NCBI RefSeq assembly: GCF_003149105.1
Contig: NZ_QGDS01000007.1
Span: forward strand, 1-64,000
DNA length: 64,000 bases
Direction of reading: 5' to 3'
From: Faecalicatena contorta
Lineage (GTDB): Bacteria > Bacillota > Clostridia > Lachnospirales > Lachnospiraceae
Both the position numbers and the translations under genes were made by a program. The notes below the pieces were generated by a model that saw only the letters and a program-made list of their open reading frames with translations, was not told where the DNA came from and made no database searches. The stretch's first letter is position 1. Each line of letters begins with the position of its first letter. Below are positions 29,274 to 38,937 of the stretch, piece by piece.

Positions 29274-32200
29274 ATGGCTGACGGCGAAATTAAAATAAAA
29301 GTTAGTGTTGATGGGAAAGACGTGGAAGCAACCGTTGAGGGAATGGACAAGATGCAAGGCTCCACAAAAAAAGCTACAGCTGGCATGAAAGAGTTTACAG
29401 CGGCTATGGTGGCTGTGAAAATTGGTGCTGCCGCATTAAGCGTTTTGAACGATGCGTTGTCTGACTCTATTAAGCGTTTTGATACCATAGAGCGTTATCC
29501 AAAGGTTATGGAATCCCTTGGGTACAGTACAGAAGTAAGTGCTGCCTCCATAGAAAAACTGTCAAGTGGAATTGAGGGACTACCAACTACTCTTGACAGC
29601 GTGGTTTCAAGCGTCCAGAAGATGACAACCATAACCGGAAATTTGAATAAAAGTACAGATGCAGTACTGGCACTTAATAACAGCTTTATGGCTAATGGTG
29701 CAAGTACCGCTGATGCAGAGCGCGGAATGGTCCAATACCTTCAAATGCTGTCCAAAGGGACGGTTGACATTGTTTCGTGGCGTACATTGCAGGAAACAAT
29801 GGGCGTTGCACTAAGACGAACAGCGGAGGCTATGGGCTATCTAGGTAGCAATGGGGTTAATCAGTTGTATGCTGCATTGCAGAGCGGAAAAACAACATTC
29901 GCTGAGTTCCAGGACAACCTTATCAGTATTGCGACCGGGACTGGGGAAATTGCTCAATTAGCACAGGAAAACAGCAAAGGGATTGCAACCAGTTTCACTA
30001 ATTTAAGAACTGCTGTAGTCAGGAATCTTGCTGATCTCGTGAAGGTCTTTGATGAAATGTCCCAGGAGATAACCGGAAAGAGCATTGCTGACAATATTAA
30101 CTCTCTTAAAGGAGTAATTAATTCAGCGTTCGGTGCTATGAAGTCTGTTGTTCGCGGCAGCACTCCGGTATTCAAAACTTTTTCGGATGTTGTTAAGGGA
30201 ACGGTTAAAGTGGTGAAAAGCTTGGCTCCTCAACTTATGGGAGTGGCGTCAGCTTACGCAGCCCTTAAAATTATATCTACAGTGAGTGGATTAATTACAA
30301 AATCCAATGCATTGATTAAGACAGCAAAAGCAACGCAGGAAGGACTCACGACCATCACATTGCTGCACACTTCGGCGATAGCAAAGGAAGCAGCAGCAAA
30401 AGGGGCTGACATTGCGGTAACGAAAGCACAAACATTAGTTCAAGCGGCACAAAACGGAACTATAGGAATTGGCACAGCGGCCATCGGTTTACTGACTGGT
30501 GCTCTCACTACGCATGAAGTAGTGACAATAGCAGCAACAGCAGCGACTAAAGCTCTTACCGCGGCTATCGGATTCCTCACCAGTCCCATTGGATTAGTTG
30601 TTTCAGCATTAGGTGTATTGGTAAGTGCTTTATCTTTGGGAAAAGAGCATTATAAAGAATTGTCTGACGTGAGTGGAACGTACACCGGGAGGCTAATAGA
30701 GCAGACGAGCAAGGCAACAGAAAAAATAAAGGAGAATACAGCCGCACAAAAGGCATCTCTTGAAGATATCGATAATTCTACACAAGCATACAAAGATTTG
30801 ATAGACGAGTTGGAAGGACTGGCTCAATCAGAAAATAAGTCTGCCTCTGAAAAAGAAAGAATGGAAACCATCGTAAAATCTTTGAATAATTCCGTTGACG
30901 GGTTAGGTCTTGCTTATGACAAAGAGAACGACAATTTGTCAATCAGCTCTGGACTGCTGAAAGAGCGTGTTGAGCTGATGCAAGCAGCCCGAAAAGCGGA
31001 GGAAGGCAGAAAGAACGCAGTACAGAACGCAAAAGACTTAAATGTTGCGGAATCGGCGTTGAATGATTTATATGAACGGCGAAAAGTCATTGAAAAGGAT
31101 ATGAATGAGAATCAAAATCAAGTTATTAAGGGGTATGATGCGCGCCGTAAAATGATGGAGGACGAAGTTAAACACCAGGCAGAACTGGATTCTCTGAACA
31201 TTAAAATAAAAGAAGAAGAGCAAAATTACGCAAATTTAAAGGAAACCGCAAACGCAACAAACGCTTCTATTGCAGAATCTCAGGCCATAGTTGACGCTGC
31301 CGTACAAAATGGAGTCACAAATCAAGTCATGTCATACGCGCTTCTTTCAGATTCCCAAAAAGAAGCTGTTGACTCAATGAACGCAAAGTGGCTGGAATAC
31401 GAAGAACAGGCAACTAATATGTTTGATGTTCTGAGTGATAAGCAGGAAATGTCTGCACAAGATATGATAAATAACATGATAGAAAACCAGCGTGTTATGT
31501 CTGAATGGGCTGACAATATCTCGATACTTGCTGACAGGGGGGTAAATCAGGGATTACTTGATAAGCTGCGTGATGCAGGTCCTGAATCAGCTGGGTACGT
31601 GGCGGCTTTGGTTACCGCATCTGATGAACAATTGCAGCAGCTCAACACTGTATTTGAGAGTGGAGGCACTACGGCCACTGATTCTCTAAAAAAAGCGTTC
31701 GATTTTGAAGGTAGTGGAATACCTGAATCTATCACAGCACTTGTTACACAAACGCAAGAAAGTCTTAGAACGCAAATGTCAGCCGCTGATTTCGCAAGCT
31801 TAGGGTCAGATGTGGGTACTGGACTCTCACAGGGCATATCAAATAATACAGAAGCAGTAAGAGGTTCTAGTGAGGTTATGGGGGCCAATGTTTCAACAGG
31901 TGTAGCGGCGGGAATAGGAAATAACCAGATATTGGTTGAAGACTCAGTAACAAGACTTATAAACGGATCTATAAAAAGTCCAATACAGACTCAACTTGAT
32001 ATGCATTCTCCATCACGTGTAACCGAAGGATATGGGAAAAACATTGATGCAGGTCTTGGTAACGGAATATCTAATAACAAAGAACTGGTACTGTCTCAAA
32101 TAAGGTCTCTGGTAGAAGATATGAAGAGTGCATTCAGGAATTCATATTCTGATTTTATGCAGATTGGTAGTTACCTAATGGATGGACTTGCAATAGGTAT

Positions 32201-32669
32201 ACGAAATAACGCGGATACGGCAGTGTCAGCAGCAGAGGCGGCAGCCAAAAGGGTTAAAGAAGCAACAGAAGGTTCCTACATCATAGGCTCCCCCTCCAAA
32301 TGGATGAAGGACTGGGTCGCAAAATATATGATGATAGGACAGGCAAAAGGGCTTGAAAAATACGCAAACATACCCGTGAAAGCAATGGAGAAAGTTTCAG
32401 AAGCCATAAAGTTACCTGCAATTACAGCAGAGGCGGCGATAGGTAGTGGATTTCAAGCACAAATGTATTCTCCGCAAGTCGTGAACAAGTACAGCAATAC
32501 GGGAAACGCTGAACTTGCGAGGGCTATATATAAACTCGCAAATCGGCCCATAACTACATCAATCGAAATAGGCGCACGAGAGGTTGTAAAAGCTACCGCC
32601 GTACCAATGCAAGAACAATTAACAAGGAATCAGACATTCAAAAATATGATGAACGGAGTGAGAACATGA
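29274..32669 (+). CDS. Tape measure protein
   Basis: 1131 residues. The N-terminal TP901-type region (about 60-260) has YPKVMESLGYSTEVSAASIEKLSSG and MVQYLQMLSKGTVDIVSWRTLQETMGVALRR. Hydrophobic helices lie at about 320-470, a long coiled coil at about 490-680, and repeated GIGNN / GISNN segments at about 850-960, ending in a SPSKWMKDW motif. Length suggests a tail of the order of 150-170 nm by the usual 0.15 nm per residue rule. Overlaps the Dit gene by 4 bp. Confidence 0.95.
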   Translation: MADGEIKIKVSVDGKDVEATVEGMDKMQGSTKKATAGMKEFTAAMVAVKIGAAALSVLNDALSDSIKRFDTIERYPKVMESLGYSTEVSAASIEKLSSGIEGLPTTLDSVVSSVQKMTTITGNLNKSTDAVLALNNSFMANGASTADAERGMVQYLQMLSKGTVDIVSWRTLQETMGVALRRTAEAMGYLGSNGVNQLYAALQSGKTTFAEFQDNLISIATGTGEIAQLAQENSKGIATSFTNLRTAVVRNLADLVKVFDEMSQEITGKSIADNINSLKGVINSAFGAMKSVVRGSTPVFKTFSDVVKGTVKVVKSLAPQLMGVASAYAALKIISTVSGLITKSNALIKTAKATQEGLTTITLLHTSAIAKEAAAKGADIAVTKAQTLVQAAQNGTIGIGTAAIGLLTGALTTHEVVTIAATAATKALTAAIGFLTSPIGLVVSALGVLVSALSLGKEHYKELSDVSGTYTGRLIEQTSKATEKIKENTAAQKASLEDIDNSTQAYKDLIDELEGLAQSENKSASEKERMETIVKSLNNSVDGLGLAYDKENDNLSISSGLLKERVELMQAARKAEEGRKNAVQNAKDLNVAESALNDLYERRKVIEKDMNENQNQVIKGYDARRKMMEDEVKHQAELDSLNIKIKEEEQNYANLKETANATNASIAESQAIVDAAVQNGVTNQVMSYALLSDSQKEAVDSMNAKWLEYEEQATNMFDVLSDKQEMSAQDMINNMIENQRVMSEWADNISILADRGVNQGLLDKLRDAGPESAGYVAALVTASDEQLQQLNTVFESGGTTATDSLKKAFDFEGSGIPESITALVTQTQESLRTQMSAADFASLGSDVGTGLSQGISNNTEAVRGSSEVMGANVSTGVAAGIGNNQILVEDSVTRLINGSIKSPIQTQLDMHSPSRVTEGYGKNIDAGLGNGISNNKELVLSQIRSLVEDMKSAFRNSYSDFMQIGSYLMDGLAIGIRNNADTAVSAAEAAAKRVKEATEGSYIIGSPSKWMKDWVAKYMMIGQAKGLEKYANIPVKAMEKVSEAIKLPAITAEAAIGSGFQAQMYSPQVVNKYSNTGNAELARAIYKLANRPITTSIEIGAREVVKATAVPMQEQLTRNQTFKNMMNGVRT

Positions 32670-34111
32670 GCCTTTCGGTAAAATTTAACGGAATAGAACT
32701 GAACCAATACATAGCTGTAACACAGGGCTTTACTCCGTTTATCGGGGCGAACTGGGACCCTGAACTTAACACATCAGCCGGGCTTGCGAGAGGGGCCGAC
32801 TTCAAATATACTACACATAAAGAAAAGATAATCCCTATGCCTTTCCAAATGCGGTATGACTTGGAAGAGAAATACGATGAACTTGAGGGCATTTTAAATG
32901 TCAATGAACCAAAAGAATTGATATTCGGTAATATGCCGGGGAAAGTATTTTATGCCATACCTTCCGGTACGCTTGACTTTGAGGAGATAGTATTTCTTGG
33001 GAGCGGTGAAATCAACTGGATTGTCCCAGATGGGCTGGCTCACTCCACGGTAGAAAAAGTATTTCCTGCCTCCCTGAACAGTAATGGCATTATGGAGGCA
33101 ACCATAGTCAATAACGGTACCGCAGAAGTACCAATAAGTTACCAAATCACCCACAACCATGAGAACGGCTATGTAGGAATTGTATCGGAGTATGGGGCTA
33201 TGCAGTACGGATATGTGGATGAGCTGGATAAGGAGATACGGACCAAGTCGCAGGTGCTTGTTAACTATAGTAAAGCGTCTGACTTTAACGCTATGACCAA
33301 TGGCGGCGGAATACTTACAGATAATTTCCCTACAAATGGAACCTGGGCCACGTACTATGATTACCTGGCACTGGGGGGAGTAGGTAGTGGAACGACATGG
33401 CATGGCGCAAGTAAGACAATGACTATACCAGCGGATTCCAGCGGGGCATCAGGAGCGCAAAACTTCCTGGCACAGGCGCGGGTATGGTTTGAAACCGGAA
33501 CCGTAGCACAGACCGGAATATTGCAGTTTGTTGTCGGGGATGAAAACGGGAACCATCTGGCATCTATGCACATCATGAAGGACTCTACGACCAATAACAC
33601 AGCAAGGGTTATTACGCAGGTGCAGCTAAAAGAAATAAACCGAATATACTATGAACCTAATTCGAAATCTGTTACCAATCAGGCTAATGGGTGGATTAGC
33701 ATAACCAAAACAGGAGAATTATTTAACTTCTATTTCGGCGGGAAAACATATTCCGTAAGAGTCCCGGCCGCAGCAAGCCGAAAGGGATTGACACTTACTA
33801 TATTTCTTGGCCAGTATGGCACCAGGGGAAGCGGTAGCCTTGTGCACCGGATGTATTTTAAAAATCTGGTATTCCAGAAGAACAACGTTAACTACTGGTA
33901 CGACATCCCCAATAGATACCGGAATGGAAGCGTACTATACATAGATGGAGAAACCACAAAAGCATACGTGGACGGGATACCGAGCGAAGAGATAACGGGT
34001 AGTGATTACTTCCTTGCACCACCAGGAACAACCAAAGTACAGTTCTACTATTCGGACTTTTCCGCCCCGGCACCAACGATAGAAGCAAGGATAAGGGAGG
34101 CATATCTATAA
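32666..34111 (+). CDS. Distal tail protein (Dit), extended form
   Basis: 481 residues. The first 135 residues fit the siphovirus distal tail domain (VKFNGIELNQYIAVTQGFTPFIGANWDPEL ... MPFQMRYDLEEKYDEL). The rest, about 190-430, is beta-rich and looks like a carbohydrate-binding (concanavalin-like) insertion, as in evolved Dit proteins that help bind cell-surface glycans. Its stop overlaps the tail-tip start. Confidence 0.85.
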   Translation: MSLSVKFNGIELNQYIAVTQGFTPFIGANWDPELNTSAGLARGADFKYTTHKEKIIPMPFQMRYDLEEKYDELEGILNVNEPKELIFGNMPGKVFYAIPSGTLDFEEIVFLGSGEINWIVPDGLAHSTVEKVFPASLNSNGIMEATIVNNGTAEVPISYQITHNHENGYVGIVSEYGAMQYGYVDELDKEIRTKSQVLVNYSKASDFNAMTNGGGILTDNFPTNGTWATYYDYLALGGVGSGTTWHGASKTMTIPADSSGASGAQNFLAQARVWFETGTVAQTGILQFVVGDENGNHLASMHIMKDSTTNNTARVITQVQLKEINRIYYEPNSKSVTNQANGWISITKTGELFNFYFGGKTYSVRVPAAASRKGLTLTIFLGQYGTRGSGSLVHRMYFKNLVFQKNNVNYWYDIPNRYRNGSVLYIDGETTKAYVDGIPSEEITGSDYFLAPPGTTKVQFYYSDFSAPAPTIEARIREAYL

Positions 34112-37100
34112 TGGACAACGTAAGAATAGCAATACTAAGCGCATGCGATAACGTGTGCGCTTATTTAGATAATCGTGCACCTAAAGCCCTGCACTACTAT
34201 GACGATGAGCTGCACGAGTATTTGAAAGGCTCTGCCAACACATACACGTTTAAGGCCAACGCAAAGCATTCCGATTCTGAATATCTTGTAGAGGGAAATA
34301 AACTGGCATTCCGGTATAATGGCAGGGACTATTATTTTAATATCGTACAGGTAATAAAAAATGAGGTAGAAGTAGAAATTACAGCCTATTCCCTTAATTT
34401 TGAGTTGCTTAATGAGCAAAAGGATGCTTATGCAGCGGCCAACGCAATGACATTCGCGCAGTATATGGATACCTTCGATTTTGAAAAAGTAGTAACTCTG
34501 GGGATTAATGAGGTATCCAACAAGTCAATAAAAAGCGAGTGGACCGGGACGGACACTATGCTTGCAAGGCTCTATTCTCTGGCAACGGTGTTTGATGCGG
34601 AACTGGAATTTGTGCCACACCTAAATGATGATTACTCTCTTAATAAGATTGTAATGAATGTATATCAGGCGCACTCCGACACTGTGCAAGGCGTTGGAAC
34701 TGACCGTACAGAGCTTGTACTAAGATATGGGAAGGATGTGTCGGGCATTACCAAAACAAGCGATATAACAGGCTTATACACAGCCATAAGGCCAATAGGC
34801 AGAGACGGTCTTACAGTTTCCAGCCTTAACAAAACGGAATATGACGCTGACGGGAACGTGGAATATAGTTCCCCATCCGGCAACCGTAATATCTACGCGG
34901 TACAGGCAAGAGACAGATTTCCGTCTAATACCACAGCCAATGTTAATGAGCGGTATATCGCGCAGGTGTGGAATTATGACACTGACAATGTAAACATGCT
35001 GTATGGGCAAGCCCTGGCAGAGCTTAGAAAGAATTGTGTGCCTCAAGTAAAGTACGAGGTTGACGGGTATTTTGACACTGGAATAGGAGATACGGTATCC
35101 ATCGCAGATGAAGAATGGAACCCTCCATTATACCTACAAGCGAGGGTAACAGAGCAGATACGGAGTTTCACAAATCCTGCACTAAACAATACTACTTTTG
35201 ACAACTTTAAGGAGTTGCAAAGCCAGATTGATCCGTCATTATTGGCAGCAATGAACGCTCTTATAGAAGCCAATAAGACGTATACCTGTACCATATTGAC
35301 CAACAACGGGATTGTATTTAAAAACGGCGAAGGAAGCACGACACTTACCGCATCTGTTATGGATGTCGGCAAAGACATGACGGATAGCCTTACAATCCGC
35401 TGGTCGAAGGATGGAACGAGTCTCTCCACAGGAAAATCCATTACTGTCAATGCTTCTGACATTTCTGGTAAGGCGGTATACAGTTACGAGGCTGCTGATG
35501 CAGGCGGCACTGTCCGGGGAGTCTACGAAGTTACTGTTGTGAATGTAGTTGACGGACAAACAGGAGCTGACGGAAAGACGCAGTACCTGCACATAAAATA
35601 TTCGGATGATGGGGGACAGACATTTACTGCCAACCAGGGCGAGACTCCCGGAAAGTGGATGGGGTACTACATAGACTTCACGGAGGCAGATTCTAACAAC
35701 CCGGATATGTATAGCTGGGTTAAAGTGGAGGGTCCAACGGGCGATAAGGGCGACAAAGGAGAAAAGGGGGATGCAGGTAATCCGGCAACAGCATACTCCA
35801 TGCTGGTAGATGCATACGCAATCGTAAAAGATTCTAACGGCGCATACACACCAGCCACCATAACTCTTACTGGACAATCTCAAACTGGCGAAAATCCTCT
35901 TGTATCTTATGCTGGGCGATTTAGAATCCAAGAGACAACGGATATGTCTACCTGGACAACAAAGTACACTTCCAGCGCAAATGAGAGCACCAAGACATAC
36001 ACTCCATCGGCTGGGATAAAAGCCTTAAGTTGCTCTATGTATCTGGCCGGAGGCACAACAACCCTGTTAGACAGGCAGATTATACCGATAGTGACAGATG
36101 GCAGGGACGGGGAAGACGGAGCACCAGGGAAAGGAATTACGAGTACAGTAATAACTTATCAAGCGTCTTCCAGCGGGACAACCGTACCTACTGGGACATG
36201 GACAACAACCATTCCCAGTGTGGCAGCTAACCAATACTTATGGACACGTACAATAATTACATACACGGATAATTCCACCAGCACAGCATATTCCATTGGG
36301 AAAATGGGAGCCAATGGCCAGAGTGGTGTTGGAATCACTTCGGCCACAGAAAAATACGCGGTTTCCAGCTCTAACACAACCGCACCTACAACTTGGCAGG
36401 ACACAGTCCCGACCATGACCGCAACCAATAAGTATCTGTGGAATTATGAGATAACCACTTATTCAGACGGCTCTACGCAAGAATCACAAAAACGTGTTAT
36501 CGGAGTTTATGGGGATACTGGAAACACTGGTGGCACGGGAGCGGATGGCAAAGGAATAAGCACTATAACTAATTACTATCTGGCATCGGCATCGTCCAGC
36601 GGCGTGACTACCGGGACAAGTGGATGGACAACAACCATGCAGACTACCACCACAACCAATAGATATCTGTGGAACTATGAAGTAATCAAATATACAGACA
36701 ATAGCACACAGACTACCACTCCCGTTATTATCGGGACACATGGTGCAACTGGCAATACGGGGGCTGCTGGAAAAGGTGTATCCAGTACAGTTGTAACCTA
36801 TCAGGCATCGACAAGTGGAACAACAGTGCCTACCGGGACATGGTCCGGTAGCATTCCGACTGTAGCAGCAGACCAGTATCTATGGACCAGGACAGTAATT
36901 ACTTATACAGACAGTACCACGAGTACATCTTATTCTATCGGTAAGATGGGGGCCAATGGCACTAACGGGAGTAACGGAGCAGACGCTTATACGGTGGTCT
37001 TAAGTAACGAATCCCACACATTTGTAGGAGGAACAACCGCAGCACTTGCTGGCAGTGCGGTTTGCAAGGTTATTGCTTACAAGGGCAGCACGCAGGTAGC

Positions 37101-38007
37101 AGCAACTATCGGCACAATCTCCGGGATGCCAACAGGAATGACCGCAAGTATCCAAAATAATGGGACTGTTAATGCACAATTTACAGTGACGGTAACAACA
37201 GCAATGGTGACTAAAAACGGTATGTTGACAATTCCTATAACGGTAGACGGTAAGAGCTTCTATAAGAACTTTTCCTTTGCCCTAGCACTTAAGGGAGATA
37301 CCGGGCCGGAAGGACCGCAAGGGGACCCAATGGGCATCCTTGAACTGGCAACCGAACCACCGACAAAATACACAGGAATGTTATGGAAACATACAGGGAC
37401 AGTGGCTGGACTGATTAAGAATGCTACTTACCGTTGGAACGGCTCATCATGGGGGTTGTTTAAGTTCCGGGCGGATAATATAGAGGCAGATAGTTTTACA
37501 GGATATGAGTTTAACGGTTCTATCTTCAAAAGTGCATTTGAAGAACCCGCGCCGACAACGTGGGACGGCAATCCTTATGGTAAATACATTGGTGACATCC
37601 GTCTTGATGGTAGCGAACTTATATTAAGTTACACCGAGTATACTAGCAGTAACGGTACAACATGGTCTCCATCCGTAAATTACACCGATAAAATCGGTCC
37701 TGGCATAATAGAAAAAGTAATTATGAATGCGACTACTGGAACGAAAATAGCCGGCTATGAGTTTACTGGTAATGATTTGGTTTTTTACCCAGATAATGGA
37801 ATACGCCAACAAATGTATGAACTAAATAGGAAATTAGTACTGACCGACAATCTTTCCGGTATCGAAGCTGGGTACGATGGCGATTCTGCTTTCTTCCTGG
37901 ATTGGAAAATAGTTAATGGTCACACAGCTCGGCTAATTGTAAGGAATACCGGGATAACCTATGCTTACCACAACGGCACAAATTGGACAACAATCTGGTC
38001 AAAATAA
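34111..38007 (+). CDS. Tail-tip/fibre protein with repeats and variable C-terminus
   Basis: 1298 residues. The N-terminal 390 residues are a phage minor structural (Tal-type) base (VRIAILSACDNVCAYLDN, FKANAKHSDSEYLVEGNKLAFR, YFDTGIGDTVSIADE). Then come an Ig-like segment (about 415-490), a collagen-like GPTGDKGDKGEKGDAG stretch (about 541-556), and four modules of about 65 residues in the order A-B-B-A (about 674-950), each ending YLWTRT or YLWNYE plus a GxxGANG or GxxGxTG turn. The last 53 codons follow a CTAAATAGG that is half of a 12-bp inverted repeat. The 3' end may be exchangeable by inversion (see 37821-38313). It binds the host surface. Confidence 0.88.
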   Translation: MDNVRIAILSACDNVCAYLDNRAPKALHYYDDELHEYLKGSANTYTFKANAKHSDSEYLVEGNKLAFRYNGRDYYFNIVQVIKNEVEVEITAYSLNFELLNEQKDAYAAANAMTFAQYMDTFDFEKVVTLGINEVSNKSIKSEWTGTDTMLARLYSLATVFDAELEFVPHLNDDYSLNKIVMNVYQAHSDTVQGVGTDRTELVLRYGKDVSGITKTSDITGLYTAIRPIGRDGLTVSSLNKTEYDADGNVEYSSPSGNRNIYAVQARDRFPSNTTANVNERYIAQVWNYDTDNVNMLYGQALAELRKNCVPQVKYEVDGYFDTGIGDTVSIADEEWNPPLYLQARVTEQIRSFTNPALNNTTFDNFKELQSQIDPSLLAAMNALIEANKTYTCTILTNNGIVFKNGEGSTTLTASVMDVGKDMTDSLTIRWSKDGTSLSTGKSITVNASDISGKAVYSYEAADAGGTVRGVYEVTVVNVVDGQTGADGKTQYLHIKYSDDGGQTFTANQGETPGKWMGYYIDFTEADSNNPDMYSWVKVEGPTGDKGDKGEKGDAGNPATAYSMLVDAYAIVKDSNGAYTPATITLTGQSQTGENPLVSYAGRFRIQETTDMSTWTTKYTSSANESTKTYTPSAGIKALSCSMYLAGGTTTLLDRQIIPIVTDGRDGEDGAPGKGITSTVITYQASSSGTTVPTGTWTTTIPSVAANQYLWTRTIITYTDNSTSTAYSIGKMGANGQSGVGITSATEKYAVSSSNTTAPTTWQDTVPTMTATNKYLWNYEITTYSDGSTQESQKRVIGVYGDTGNTGGTGADGKGISTITNYYLASASSSGVTTGTSGWTTTMQTTTTTNRYLWNYEVIKYTDNSTQTTTPVIIGTHGATGNTGAAGKGVSSTVVTYQASTSGTTVPTGTWSGSIPTVAADQYLWTRTVITYTDSTTSTSYSIGKMGANGTNGSNGADAYTVVLSNESHTFVGGTTAALAGSAVCKVIAYKGSTQVAATIGTISGMPTGMTASIQNNGTVNAQFTVTVTTAMVTKNGMLTIPITVDGKSFYKNFSFALALKGDTGPEGPQGDPMGILELATEPPTKYTGMLWKHTGTVAGLIKNATYRWNGSSWGLFKFRADNIEADSFTGYEFNGSIFKSAFEEPAPTTWDGNPYGKYIGDIRLDGSELILSYTEYTSSNGTTWSPSVNYTDKIGPGIIEKVIMNATTGTKIAGYEFTGNDLVFYPDNGIRQQMYELNRKLVLTDNLSGIEAGYDGDSAFFLDWKIVNGHTARLIVRNTGITYAYHNGTNWTTIWSK
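37821..37832 (+). repeat. Left 12-bp inverted repeat of the tail switch
   Basis: ACTAAATAGGAA, inside the tail-tip gene, reads Leu-Asn-Arg. Its exact complement is at 38302-38313. Confidence 0.7.
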
Positions 38008-38012
38008 TTATT

Positions 38013-38313
38013 TTATATGTACGCTTCACTGATTACAAGCCAAATTCCAGATGCAATAGTACCATTTGCTCTGCTTAATATAACCTCACCATTAACCCTT
38101 ATTTCAAGATAGGCTGACACATTTTCCCGTAAAACGACCCATTTTGTTATGTTTGTTATAGGTCGAAATTCATGGGGAAGGGTTCCATAATTCAGCACAT
38201 GTGCAGAGGTTATTCCCTTATCATTTGATATTGTAAGCATTTTAGCGTTTCCCAATTTTTTAACATTAACACTATAATAAGTGTTTAGTTCGTGCGAGGA
38301 ATTCCTATTTAGT
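38013..38313 (-). CDS. Silent alternative tail-fibre C-terminal cassette
   Basis: On the reverse strand the frame is open from the right repeat: LNRNSSHELNTYYSVNVKKLG, then NAKMLTISNDKG, VLNYGTLPHEFRPITNITKW, an EIRVNGEVILSR segment and a GIWLVISEAYI end. The LP-x-FRP and N-G-x(4)-G-x-W patterns are those of phage tail-fibre tip domains. It has no start codon with a ribosome site at its 5' end (only a TTG at 38255 inside), so it is silent now and would be expressed only when inverted. Confidence 0.65.
38302..38313 (-). repeat. Right 12-bp inverted repeat of the tail switch
   Basis: TTCCTATTTAGT is the exact complement of 37821-37832. On the reverse strand it reads Leu-Asn-Arg in the frame of the silent cassette. 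Confidence 0.7.
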
Positions 38314-38402
38314 GAAGAAAGGAAAATTTAAAATGAAATCCAGAGACGGGCCGAAAGGTCTTATTTTTTATTTCTAAATTATGAAAGAGAGGTAAAAGAA
38401 AT

Positions 38403-38609
38403 ATGCCAGATACTGTACTGGTGGCTATCCTATCCCTGATGGGTACTCTGGCCGGAAGTTTCGGCGGTAGCCAAATAATAAAATACAGAATAGAACAGTT
38501 GGAAAAGAAAGTAGAGAAACACAACAACGTTATGGAACGAACCTTTATTTTAGAGGAAAAAATAAAAGTTGCAAACCACAGAATAGAAGATTTGGAAAAG
38601 GAGAAATAG
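38403..38609 (+). CDS. Small holin-like/XhlA-like membrane protein
   Basis: 68 residues: an N-terminal membrane helix (VAILSLMGTLAGSFGG) and a C-terminal coiled coil (YRIEQLEKKVEKHNNVMERTFILEEKIK). This layout is that of XhlA/haemolysin-like accessory lysis proteins. It lies directly before the holin. Confidence 0.72.
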   Translation: MPDTVLVAILSLMGTLAGSFGGSQIIKYRIEQLEKKVEKHNNVMERTFILEEKIKVANHRIEDLEKEK

Positions 38610-38610
38610 T

Positions 38611-38895
38611 ATGGATTTAACATTTTTAACGAACTATATTAACCCATTGATTTTAGGTATATGCTTAATGGTGGGTTATGGAATAAAAACCGCCATCCCA
38701 AAGATTCCAAATAGGTACATACCACTATCCGCGCTTGTCCTGGGAGTGTTTATAGCAGTCTTGATAAATTACCCCGGCATAAATGCAGAGGTAATCTTGG
38801 GCGGTATGATTAGTGGACTCGCAAGTACCGGCCTGTATGAGATGCTACGGAACTTATTAAATAAAGATGGCAAAAAGGAGATAGGGGGCGAGTAA
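38611..38895 (+). CDS. Phage holin
   Basis: 94 residues with three hydrophobic helices (NPLILGICLMVGYGIKT, YIPLSALVLGVFIAVLI, VILGGMISGLASTGLY) and a charged end, typical of phage holin family members next to an amidase. It makes membrane lesions that release the endolysin. Confidence 0.85.
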   Translation: MDLTFLTNYINPLILGICLMVGYGIKTAIPKIPNRYIPLSALVLGVFIAVLINYPGINAEVILGGMISGLASTGLYEMLRNLLNKDGKKEIGGE

Positions 38896-38908
38896 TCGCT
38901 CTCTTTTC

Positions 38909-38924
38909 GTTGCGACGTCGCAAC
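38909..38924. repeat. 16-bp perfect palindrome between holin and endolysin
   Basis: GTTGCGACGTCGCAAC is a perfect palindrome, 14 bp before the endolysin ATG, preceded by CTCTTTTC. It could be a protein site or a small RNA hairpin tuning lysin translation. Confidence 0.6.
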
Positions 38925-38937
38925 AGGAAGGAGTTAT

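Larger units (their letters stand above)
37821..38313. other. Candidate invertible segment switching the tail-tip C-terminus
   Basis: ACTAAATAGGAA at 37821-37832 is repeated in reverse at 38302-38313. Between them lie the last codons of the forward tail gene and, tail to tail 5 bp after its stop, a reverse cassette coding for a typical tail-fibre end. Both repeats read CTA AAT AGG (Leu-Asn-Arg) in frame, so inversion would swap one C-terminus for the other without breaking the frame. No invertase gene is seen nearby. Confidence 0.65.

Noticed and set aside
36131..36960. A retroelement-type variability (DGR) template for the tail protein
   Set aside because: No reverse transcriptase gene and no adenine-biased near-copy of the repeats were seen; the repeats are explained by old duplication.
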